Shown here in pieces: positions 20,966 through 32,059 of a stretch of DNA of 64,000 bases. Each line of letters opens with the position of its first letter. Positions within the stretch are counted from its first letter, which is position 1. The position numbers and the translations under genes are program-made. The notes beneath the pieces were generated by a model that saw only the letters and a program-made list of their open reading frames with translations, did not search any database and was not told the DNA's origin. Origin of the DNA: Costus lasius (lineage: Eukaryota; Streptophyta; Magnoliopsida; Zingiberales; Costaceae); NCBI GenBank assembly GCA_027563935.2, contig CM050453.2, positions 67,936,018 through 68,000,017 on the forward strand. The letters are read 5' to 3'.

Positions 20966-22970
20966 AGCACAGAGCACACATGGCAGAGGCGCATGCAGTA
21001 AGTGGCTTCACCAGTGGGAGGTCTAGAGTTCGACTCTAGGACAGGTGCATTTTACCTGGTGGGCGCATCTGAGCTGCAGTGGGCGCTTGGGCCCGGGTTG
21101 GGCCAGATGAAATGCTAGAGACCCATGAAGAGCTCAAGTGAAGACTTAAGTTAATTAAGGTCTTACTTAGGCTTAATGGGCTTTTACCACATAAGATCAT
21201 CATGCTTTTAATTTACTGTTTAAGTAATTTAGTAACTGCATGATTTATTCTTCTGCTATCACCATAGGATTTGAATGATAGTAAGAAGATAAAAGGACCG
21301 TTAAAATCCAACGTTAAATATCAAGCACGTAAGCCTTCTGACGCGAAACCTCACTGTTCTGACTATCATTGGGGCCGTGTTGTACCCACTCAGTGGGCAC
21401 GCCCATCTATCTTTAGACGGTGTGTGATTACACCTGCGTGTTACAGAGAAGGGATTTATCGCTTCTCGTTGCTCAGCATAGCACGTGGTGGTCCAGGGAG
21501 TAGGTCGGGTCAGCTTGACCATGTAGGCTACATATTGAGCATATGGTAGCCATATGGAGGCAGCCATCTGTGGGATCAGAGACTGTGTTGTACCAACTCA
21601 GTTGGCACAGTCAGCTGGATTGCCCAGATGAAGGGGAATCGCACGGGTTGGCGATTGGCAGGGATTGCCTACCAGAGTTTAGTGCTTGTACTCTCTGTGC
21701 ATCTTATCTCGCCTGAGCGGGACGCGGAGACCAAGTATGAAATCTGGATCCCATCTCACTAAAAGAGTTTTACTCTTTCGGGCTGTTTTGCTGGATTTTT
21801 CAGCCAGATAAAATAGTGAGAAAAGAATCATTCTTAAGTCCTGAATTGATTCTAACATTGATACTGACCTTGCTGTTCTTGCAATGTTGTAGATTACTGC
21901 AGCAACGAACACCACAGCGTTCAATGTGCGATCCTTACTGGAAAGGGAGAAGTTTGCTGGGCCAAACTTCTCAGACTGGTACGGACACCTTAAGATTATT
22001 CTTAAGGCTGAGAGGAAACTATATGTCCTCGAGACGGCAATACCGCCTCAACCCGCTGCGAACGCCGCAAGGGCGGTTCGGGAAGCTTATGAAAAGCATG
22101 TCAATGATAGCATTGATGTCGCTTGCCTTATGCTAGCGTCTATGACGCCACAGCTGCAGCGTCAGCATGAAGATTTATCTGCTATTGAAATTATAGCAAA
22201 TCTCAAGATGCTGTATGTTGCACAGGCAAGGACTGAACGCTATAACTTGACTAAACTTTTCTTTCAGAGCAAACTGACTGAAGGGAGTCCAGTGGGAGCT
22301 CACGTACTCAAGATGATTGGGTACAAGGAGGCTCTAGAGAAACTGGGACACACCATCAATCAGGAGCTTGTTGTAGACATCATCTTGCAGTCTCTCCCGG
22401 CCTCTTTCGATCCATTCATCATTAATTTTAATATGAACAAGATTGACTGTACCCCGGCAGAGTTACTGAACATGCTCTTGACTACAGAGCAGACTCAGTC
22501 TCGTGAGATGGGAACGCCTTCATCCTCTGTCCTAATGGTTCCTTCAAGGAACAAGAAGAAGGGGAAGAAGGGCAAAGCCCCTGTCAAGAGCTACAACAAG
22601 GCTCTGAAACAAAAGGTAAAGCGGTCAAAGGAATACAGATGTTTCCATTGTGGCCAGCTAGGTCACTAGAAAAAGGACTGTAAAGCGCTCCAAGGAGATA
22701 AGAAGGGAAGCAACCCTTTCGCTTCTGGCTCAGGTATATACGTGACTGAAGTCATGGTATCTTCTTCTTCTATTTCATGGGTGTTAGACACTGCATGTGG
22801 AGTTCACATTTGTTCAAATGTACAGGAACTCAAGAGAAGAAGACAGGTGGGACAGCATGAGGTGGACCTACGAGTAGGAAATGGGGCACGGGTTGCTGCT
22901 GTTGCTGTAGGAGAATATCACATCTCTTTACCATCTGGTCTTGTATTAGAACTGGACAATTGTTATTTTG

Positions 22971-24652
22971 TGTTGGGGTATGCCCTTAAGCCTAATGTTT
23001 GAGGCCTTGGGATTGTAACAGTATCGTGTAATAAACGTTTATGTTTATAAAGGCATGGTTATTATTCAGTTAGCTACATTGTCTGCTGCAATATATGTTC
23101 TTCTGAATAATGTCTCAATGCTGCTCAGCTGGGCTGACATGCAGTTAAGTCCTTAGTCGATGTATCTTGGTGAACATGAGACAGCCTTGATATGATTAAG
23201 ACTAATATGTGTTCTAGTCTTATAGGATGCTTCGAGCATGGAATAAGATGTAGACTCATGGGTACATTGGATGTACTGGACAGACCCTACTAGGATGTTC
23301 AATTGTTTGTCACAATGTGAATATTCCTTGAATGAGACAAGTGGCACATTTCCTCTGACTTGAGATCACTTGTGTTTTCTAAATGATGATTGTCATTGTT
23401 TTGGGGTAGTTCAATATCATTTGAAACATAATGATTATAGACTATCTTGGATGGTGAACTTGAATCAGGTTAGGGCACTAGTGATAGACATAGGATTGCC
23501 GTCTCCTTGTTTAAGGAGTGTGATGTTCTAAAGGGGCCCCCTGGATGAGATGATTGAGAAAAGAGTATGGCCATACCCAGGTGACAGTGTTCATCTGATC
23601 TAATCATGCTCATCATATTGGAGCTACAAGCTTGACACGCTTGTCCAATAAGAACATCCAGTGGCAAAGGAAATTTGCATGCATTGTGAGTTGATTCACA
23701 CTTGTGCTGTAATTTGGGTATAGTCTTGGAAGACTCTTTCCTTTATATCGGGAGACAGTGATGTGTTGCTAGATACCCCTCACTGATCGTGATAATGTGA
23801 GTTATCGTTACCGACATTTAAAGGAAACCCTCAGGGTCGCACAATTTGATGATATGGCTTACTTAAGTCAGATCGTATGGACTGAATTGTTCGGGTTCAG
23901 TATAAAGGGATTTAATCTCTGATTGTGAGTGAGATCTGGTCTGATCATGTTTGATTGATTAGGGCTTGAGATCGGTAAGCTTCGATCGAGAGAATAGATG
24001 CTAGATCGGTCAGATCAGAAGCATTAAGAGATCGACGGTCAGATCAAGAGCCTTAGGGTTTATTATGGTCTGGACTGATTGCTTGGTTTATTTGGTTATT
24101 AAACCAAATTGATTTGAACCGGCTCATTGGTTGAGCGCATGGTTCAATTGATAAGGCATTTGCGAGTGGGTTAATACATGGTCGCATGAACGTTTGGACT
24201 TGGCTATTTTTAGATAGCATGTCCTCAAACGTGGCCATGATCTCACGTTGCATCTCACTTGCCTCTTCACGCCTTTGTCGCCCTTTTGGTTTTTCGTTCG
24301 AAAGGCATTCTCGTGTGGAGCATTGTGGACGACAAGAGGGACCATTCGACTAAGCAAGGCGATCTCTCTTTTCCCTTCCATTTCGACAAGACAACCTTGA
24401 AGCCTTGCTAGCACAAGGAGCATCAAGGGAGTAGGTGCATTGATCACCTTGTGTGCGAAACTAAGGAGAAGGTTCGCTTGCGCCTTTCCTTCCAAGACAT
24501 CATCTAAGTGATGGCAATGGTGAGAATCATTTCACTTTGAAAGTTGAATATATTACATGCTATGCGATCTTTTAGAAACCCTAGATTCCGCTAGAATTTT
24601 TGTTGCGCCTCCTATTAGGGTTTCGCCCCCCTTAGGTTTAGGGGTGCCTTCA
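22971..24652 (+). repeat. 5' LTR of element D
   Basis: The LTR runs TGTTGGGGTATGCCC to GTGCCTTCA, with a PBS at 24654-24667. A TATA-like CTTTATATCGGGAG lies at 23741-23754, a second candidate TATAAAGGG near 23901-23909, and the LTR hairpin at 23791-23806. The predicted Gag start ATG-GCA-ATG is at 24511-24519, two codons after an in-frame TAA. Confidence 0.94.
23791..23806 (+). ncRNA. LTR hairpin (element D)
   Basis: GATAAT-GTGA-GTTATC forms a 6-bp stem with one G-U wobble. It is intermediate between the A/B and C stems and lies about 40-50 bases downstream of the TATA-like box. Confidence 0.5.
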
Positions 24653-26454
24653 ATTGGTATCAGAGCCTTGTTTTTCATGCATGATAATATGTTTGCTTTC
24701 TTTGTGATCCTTGTTACTCATTACATGCTTAGATCTATAACTTGCGCATCTTAGATGTTTCATGCGAAATGTTTCATGTTACATTTTATGTTGGCGCTTG
24801 TTCTTGGCGCATATGTATGTTTTTCAAAACCTGTATTATATGCGCGATTCACCTTAGATCTAAGGCGCCTACTTTAAATCCTTAGATGGGTTATTAGGGT
24901 TGAAATCTCAATCTAGTCTAGATCCAATTAGTCTGATCAGACCATCTGACAGCCTAGATGGGTCGACCAGATAGCACCTTGGCGCAAGCCAGAGGTGGCT
25001 GTAGGTCGACTGCAGACAGGCGTGTAGCGGTGTCTGATTGAGACAACCTATGAACGCACATGAGTTAGGCCCGGGGTCACTCCCGCTTGCCAGACCTCAG
25101 TGTGGTCGTTCAGCCCTTGGCGCATGCATGGTTGGCCTTTTGGTCGACTCAAGTCAGTTAGGACTTGGTGCATGCAAGGGCAGTGGATCTGACTAGGTCT
25201 GATGAGTGGATCCCTAGTAATGGACCATTGTAAGGTAGTAGGGCAAATAAGGAAAATTAAAATTGATCCCAAGGGGTTTTCGAAATTTAATTTTCTTGAA
25301 AGGATCACATGTTAGTTGATGCATATGTTTGTCTATTTAATCTTATGTGGGCTGCCCGTGTTTAATGAGTGCTGTGCTGGGGCCTGCGTGCCTGGGAATT
25401 AATTGTAAATTAATTTTTATTTTTGTGATCTGCGAATCACAGTTTAATTAATTTATAATGTGTAATTGACCTGCGTGTCAATCTTGTCTAGATAGTTAAA
25501 TTTGTAATTTAATTAGACAAGAGCACAGTGCACACTTGGCAGAGGCGCTTGCAGCAGTGGCTGGACCAGGTGGAAGGTCTAGGGTTCGACCCTAGGACCT
25601 GGCGCATATTCCTGGTGGGCGCACCAGAGCTGCAGATGGCGCTTGGGCCCAGGTTTGGGCCAGATGAGCAGCAAAAGCCCTATGAAGAAAAGCAAGTGAA
25701 GACTTGAGTTAGGTTAAGGTCTTACTTAGGCTTTGGGCTTTTACCACATAAGATTCATGCTTTCTTTTATTATTGTTTAAAATATTAGAATTGCATGATT
25801 AGTTTATCTTCTGCTATCACCATAGGAATTGTATGATAGTGAAGAAGATAAAAGACCGTTAAAATCCAACGCTAAAATATCAAGCTCGTAAGCCTTCTGA
25901 CGCGAAACCTCACTGTTCTGATTATCGTTGGAGCCGTGTTGTACCCACTCAGTGGGCACGTCCATCTATCTTCAGACGGTGTGGGATTACACCTGTGTGT
26001 TACAGAGTAGGGATTTATCCCTTCTCGTTGCTCAGCATAGCACATGGTGGTCCAGGGAGTAGGTCGGGTCAGCTTGACCATGTAGGCTACATATGTGGCG
26101 CATATGGTAGCACATGGAGGCAGCCATCTGTGGGATCAGAGACTGTGTTGTACCAACTCAGTTGGCACAGTCTACTGGATTGCCCAGATGAAGGGGAATC
26201 GCACGGGTTGGCGATCGGCAGGGACTGCCTACCGGAGATTAGTGCTTGTACTCTCTGTGCATCTTATCTCGCCTGAGCGGGACGCGGAGACCAAGTATGA
26301 AATCCGGATCCCATCTCACTAAAAGAGTGTCTACTCTTTCGGGCTGTTTTGCTGGATTTTTCAGCCAGATAAAATAGTGAGAAAAAGAATCTTTCTTAAG
26401 TCCTGATTGATTCTTAACATTGATACTGACCTTGCTGTTCTTGCATTGTTGTAG
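24520..26454 (+). other. Predicted leader intron of element D
   Basis: The donor is ATG|GTGAGA at 24519/24520 and the acceptor is TTGTTGTAG ending at 26454. TACTGAC (branch-like) lies about 30 bases upstream of the acceptor, with a pyrimidine-rich tract between. The intron is 1,935 bp. Exon 2 (26455) gives ATA-CCT-GCA-GCA-ACG-AAC-ACC and then the Gag ATG at 26476, all in frame with ATG-GCA-ATG. Unspliced, the LTR ATG ends at TGA after nine codons. Confidence 0.62.
25424..25521 (+). ncRNA. Three-stem-loop leader block (element D)
   Basis: The stems are TGTGAT/ATCACA (25424-25441, loop CTGCGA), ATTGAC/GTCAAT (25465-25482, loop CTGCGT) and CTTGTCTA/TAGACAAG (25483-25490 with 25514-25521). The shared CTGCG loop motif in two adjacent hairpins is notable. 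The block lies between the PBS and gag, inside the predicted intron. Confidence 0.5.
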
Positions 26455-29400
26455 ATACCTGCAGCAACGAACACCATGAACTTCAATGTGCGATCCCTAC
26501 TGGAAAGGGAGAAGTTTGCTGGGCCGAACTTCTCTGACTGGTTTGGACACCTTAAGATTGTTCTTAAGGCAGAGAGGAAACTGTATGTCCTCGAGACGGC
26601 GATACCGCCTCAGCCCGCTCCGAACGCCGCAAGGGCGGTTCGGGAAGCCTATGAAAAGCACGTCAATGATAGCATTGATGTCGCTTGCCTGATGTTAGCG
26701 TCTATGACGCCACCGCTGCAGCGTCAGCATGAGGATATGTCTGCTATAGACATGATAGCAAACCTCAAGATGCTGTATGCTGCACAGGCGAGGACTGAAC
26801 GCTATAATTTGACGAAGCTCTTCTTTCAGAGCAAACTGGCTGAAGGGAGCCCAGTGGGAGCTCACGTGCTCAAGATGATTGGGCACAAGGAGGCTCTAGA
26901 GAAACTGGGGCATACCATCAACCAGGAGCTTGCTGTGGATATTATTCTGCAGTCTCTCCCGCCTTCATTCGACGCGTTCATTATTAACTTTAATATGAAC
27001 AAAATCGATTGTACTCCGGCAGAGCTGCTGAATATGCTCCTCACTACTGAGGAGACTCTGAAGGGAAAGCCTTCGACCTCTGTCTTAATGGTTCCTTCAA
27101 GGAACAAGAAGAAGGGGAAGAAGGGCAAGACCCCTGTCAAGAGCTACAGCAAGGCTCTGAAGCAGAAGGTGAAGCGGTCTAAGGAATACAGGTGTTTCCA
27201 TTGTGGCCAGCTGGGTCACTGGAAAAAGGACTGTAAAGCGCTCCAAGGAGATAAGAGGGGAAGCATCGCTTCTGGCTCAGGTATATTCGTGACTGAGGTC
27301 ATGTTTTCTTCTTCTATATCATGGGTGTTGGACACTGCATGTGGAGTTCACATTTGTTCAAATGTGTAGGAACTCAAGAGAAGAAGACAGGTGGGACAGC
27401 ATGAGGTGGACCTACGCGTTGGAAACGGGGCACGGGTTGCTGCTGTTGCTGTAGGAGACTATTTCATTTCTTTACCATCTGGAATTGTATTGGAACTTGA
27501 CAATTGTTATTTTGTTCCCAGTATTACTAAAAATATTATCTCCATTCCTGCTCTTGTCAGGAAAGGATTTTCCTTTGAATGCAATATTTCAAAGTGTGTT
27601 TTATCTTATGATAATATTGTTTATGCAACTGGTTCAATTAGCAATGGATTATTCATGTTGGACATGGAGCGTTCTATACAAAATATTGATATTAAGAAAG
27701 CCAAGTATGCTGATGACAGCACCTTGCTATGGCATAGTCGTTTAGGCCATATTAACGAGAAACGCATTAAGCGGTTGCATGATCATGGACTGCTGGGATC
27801 ATTCTCCTACAAGGAGATTGATACATGCACAGCTTGTTTGATGGGTAAAATGACGAAGTCACCTTTTCCTCACAAAGGTCAAAGGGCTTCAGGTTTACTT
27901 GACCTTATACACAGTGATGTGTGTGGGCCATTTAGTAAACATGCCAGAGGTGGCTATCAGTACTTCATTACCTTTACTGATGATTTCAGTAGGTATGGCT
28001 ATGTCTATCTGATGAGACATAAGAGTGAATCTTTTGACAAGTTCAAAGAGTTCAAGAATGAAGTACAGAATCAGCTAGGCCGAAATATCAAGGCACTTCG
28101 CTCAGATCGAGGTGGTGAATACTTGAGTCATACGTTTACTGACTATCTGAAGGAGTGTGGGATTATCTCACAGCTCACTCCGCCAGGAACACCGCAATGG
28201 AATGGTGTGTCCGAAAGGAGAAATAGAACGTTACTCGATATGGTTCGTTCTATGATGAGTCAGGCTACTCTTCCATACTCCTTTTGGGGATTTGCACTGG
28301 AGACAGCTGCAAAGGTACTAAACCGAGTGCCATCCAAGGCCGTTTCAAAAACTCCATATGAGTTATGGTATGGGAAACAGCCGAGCTTGACATTTATCAG
28401 GATCTGGGGCTGCGAGGCTTATGTCAAAAAGCTCGCCTCTGGGAAACTAGAGAGCAGATCTGACAAATGTATCTTTGTCGGTTACCCTAAGGAAACTAAG
28501 GGTTATTATTTCTACGATCCCAAAGAGAACAAGGTTTTTGTTGCTCGGACGGCCATATTTCTTGAGAAGGAGTTTCTTCTGCAAGAGGCCAGTGGGAGAG
28601 AAATAAAGCTGGATGAGAATCCAGAGGAAGGACAAAGTGCTCAAGCAAAATTGGATGAGCCTGAGCCAGTAGATCAGGTTATTGAACAACCTGAGGCTCA
28701 GATATCACGGGAACCGCGAAGATCGGGAAGGATTCGTCGACAGCCTGAGCGCTATGACGGAATCTACATCATTGATCATGATGAACCCCTCACTTATGCG
28801 GATGCGGTCAGTGGACCGGAGTCAGCTAGATGGCTTGAAGCTATGCGAGCCGAGATGGACTCCATGTCAGATAACCAAGTTTGGGATTTGGTTGATCCGC
28901 CTCCGGGAGTTATCCCTATAGGCTGTAAATGGATCTTCAAGAAGAAGATTGACATGGATGGTAACGTGGTTACCTATAAAGGCAGGCTAGTTGCGAAAGG
29001 TTTCAAACAAATCTACGGGATAGATTATAATGAAACTTTCTCACCTGTAGCTATGTTTAAGTCTATTCGGATTCTTTTCGCGATAGCTGCATATTATGAT
29101 TATGAGATTTGGTAGATGGATGTGAAAACAGCTTTCCTTAATGGAAATCTGGATGAGGATGTGTACATGACACAACCTGAGGGTTTCACTAATCCATCAG
29201 ATCGTCATAAGATATGCAAGTTAAAGAAGTCCATTTATGGACTTAAGCAAGCATCAAGAAGCTGGAATATTCGTTTTGATGAATCAGTCACGGAATTTGG
29301 TTTCATCAAGAACGAGGATGACCCGTGTGTATATAAGAGGTTTAGTGGGAGCGTGATTACTTTCCTAGTCCTCTACGTCGATGATATCTTGATCATTGGA

Positions 29401-30366
29401 AATGACATTCCTGAAATGCATGCTGTGAAGGCATGGTTAAGGAAATGTTTCCAGATGAAAGATTTAGGAGAAGCAGCCTATGTATTAGGTGTGAAGATCT
29501 ACAGGGATAGATCTAAGAGGCTTCTCGGGCTGTGCCAGAGTACTTACATCGATAAAGTCCTGGAAAGATTTCATTTAGAGAATTCTAAACGAGGATATCT
29601 TCCAGTCAGACATGGTCTGAGTCTTTCGAAGAGTCAGTGTCCACAAACACAGACTGAGAAAGATGAAATGGACAATACGCCTTATGCTTCGGCTATTGGT
29701 TCCATTATGTATGCGATGTTGTGTACTCGCCCTGACGTCGCTTACGGGTTAAGTGTGACCAGTCGTTTCCAAAGTAATCCAGGTGTGGCGCACTGGATTG
29801 CAGTCAAGAACATCTTAAAATATCTGCGGAGGACCAAAGATATGTTCTTGATATATGGTGGTCAGGAAGAACTCAGTATTGAAGGATATACTGACGCTTC
29901 GTTCCAGTCTGACCAGGATGATTTCCGATCGCAATCAGGCTATGTTTTTAGCTTGAATGGAGGAGCAGTGGTGTGGAAGAGTTTCAAACAGTCAACTGTT
30001 GCTGATTCCACAACAGAAGCCGAGTATGTTGCAGCCTCGGAAGCATCCAAGGAGGCAGTGTGGATTCGTAAGTTCGTGGGAGAACTTGGTGTTGTTCCTT
30101 CGAGTGCAGATCCTTTGGTTATCTTCTGTGATAACACTGGAGCAATCGCACAAGCAAAGGAACCACGGTCGCACCAGAAGTCCAAGCACATACAGAGACG
30201 GTTTCATTTGATCAGGGAGATCATAGATCGAGGCGAGATCAAAATCTGCAAGGTTCATACAGATGACAATCTGGCAGACCCGCTTACTAAGCCTCTGGCG
30301 CAGCAGAAGCATGAGAAGCACTGTAATAATATGGGTTTGAGATTTCTCAACCATTAGATTAAGTGC

Positions 30367-30377
30367 AAGTGGGAGAT
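30367..30377 (+). other. Polypurine tract of element D
   Basis: AAGTGGGAGAT lies directly before the 3' LTR and downstream of the gag-pol stop at 30355-30357. Confidence 0.75.
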
Positions 30378-32059
30378 TGTTGGGGTATGCCCTTAAGCCT
30401 AATGTTTGAGGCCTTGGGATTGTAACAGTATTGTGTAATAAACGTTTATGTTTATAAAGGCATGGTTATTATTCAGTTAGCTACATTGTCTGCTGCAATA
30501 TATGTTCTTCTGAATAATGTCTCAATGCTGCTCAGCTGGGCTGACATGCAGTTAAGTCCTTAGTCGATGTATCTTGGTGAACATGAGACAGCCTTGATAT
30601 GATTAAGACTAATATGTGTTCTAGTCTTATAGGATGCTTCGAGCATGGAATAAGATGTAGACTCATGGGTACATTGGATGTACTGGACAGACCCTACTAG
30701 GATGTTCAATTGTTTGTCACAATGTGAATATTCCTTGAATGAGACAAGTGGCACATTTCCTCTGACTTGAGATCACTTGTGTTTTCTAAATGATGATTGT
30801 CATTGTTTTGGGGTAGTTCAATATCATTTGAAACATAATGATTATAGACTATCTTGGATGGTGAACTTGAATCAGGTTAGGGCACTAGTGATAGACATAG
30901 GATTGCCGTCTCCTTGTTTAAGGAGTGTGATGTTCTAAAGGGGCCCCCTGGATGAGATGATTGAGAAAAGAGTATGGCCATACCCAGGTGACAGTGTTCA
31001 TCTGATCTAATCATGCTCATCATATTGGAGCTACAAGCTTGACACGCTTGTCCAATAAGAACATCCAGTGGCAAAGGAAATTTGCATGCATTGTGAGTTG
31101 ATTCACACTTGTGCTGTAATTTGGGTATAGTCTTGGAAGACTCTTTCCTTTATATCGGGAGACAGTGATGTGTTGCTAGATACCCCTCACTGATCGTGAT
31201 AATGTGAGTTATCGTTACCGACATTTAAAGGAAACCCTCAGGGTCGCACAATTTGATGATATGGCTTACTTAAGTCAGATCGTATGGACTGAATTGTTCG
31301 GGTTCAGTATAAAGGGATTTAATCTCTGATTGTGAGTGAGATCTGGTCTGATCATGTTTGATTGATTAGGGCTTGAGATCGGTAAGCTTCGATCGAGAGA
31401 ATAGATGCTAGATCGGTCAGATCAGAAGCATTAAGAGATCGACGGTCAGATCAAGAGCCTTAGGGTTTATTATGGTCTGGACTGATTGCTTGGTTTATTT
31501 GGTTATTAAACCAAATTGATTTGAACCGGCTCATTGGTTGAGCGCATGGTTCAATTGATAAGGCATTTGCGAGTGGGTTAATACATGGTCGCATGAACGT
31601 TTGGACTTGGCTATTTTTAGATAGCATGTCCTCAAACGTGGCCATGATCTCACGTTGCATCTCACTTGCCTCTTCACGCCTTTGTCGCCCTTTTGGTTTT
31701 TCGTTCGAAAGGCATTCTCGTGTGGAGCATTGTGGACGACAAGAGGGACCATTCGACTAAGCAAGGCGATCTCTCTTTTCCCTTCCATTTCGACAAGACA
31801 ACCTTGAAGCCTTGCTAGCACAAGGAGCATCAAGGGAGTAGGTGCATTGATCACCTTGTGTGCGAAACTAAGGAGAAGGTTCGCTTGCGCCTTTCCTTCC
31901 AAGACATCATCTAAGTGATGGCAATGGTGAGAATCGTTTCACTTTGAAAGTTGAATATATTACATGCTATGCGATCTTTTAGAAACCCTAGATTCCGCTA
32001 GAATTTTTGTTGCGCCTCCTATTAGGGTTTCGCCCCCCTTAGGTTTAGGGGTGCCTTCA
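30378..32059 (+). repeat. 3' LTR of element D
   Basis: The LTR is 1,682 bp and matches 22971-24652 with two differences noticed. It ends GTGCCTTCA and is followed by the TSD TTTTG and the resumed pol of C. Confidence 0.94.

Larger units (their letters stand above)
19974..21892 (+). other. Predicted leader intron of element C
   Basis: The donor is TTG|GTATGA and the acceptor is ATGTTGTAG|ATT, with TACTGAC upstream and a pyrimidine-rich tract. Exon 1 is ATG-GCA-TTG (19965-19973). Exon 2 continues ATT-ACT-GCA-GCA-ACG-AAC-ACC-ACA-GCG-TTC in the gag frame. C has ACA where A, B and D have the Gag ATG, yet the frame stays open from the LTR ATG, so splicing would supply the only good start. Confidence 0.6.
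24511..30357 (+). pseudogene. Copia gag-pol of element D, two nonsense mutations
   Basis: The full-length frame (26476-30357 plus the predicted LTR exon) has the same domain order as B, and keeps the CCHC knuckle, DTAC, integrase D-D-E, YVDD and RNase H residues. Two CAG-to-TAG changes break it: at 27367-27369, just after the protease active site, and at 29113-29115 in the RT (IWQMDV of B becomes IW-stop). There is no frameshift. The element was recently mobile, so it was either moved in trans or mutated after insertion. Confidence 0.93.
22971..32059 (+). mobile_element. Copia element D nested in C
   Basis: D is 9,089 bp, with 1,682-bp LTRs at 22971-24652 and 30378-32059. A perfect TSD, TTTTG (22966-22970 and 32060-32064), lies in the pol of C. 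I noticed only two differences between the LTRs (near 23029-23036 and 24536), so D inserted very recently. It belongs to the same family as C and A/B but has its own LTR variant. Confidence 0.95.

Noticed and set aside
24124..24495. 123-codon minus-strand ORF in D's LTR, repeated at 31531-31902
   Set aside because: It is antisense within an LTR, duplicated with it, and has no protein-family resemblance.
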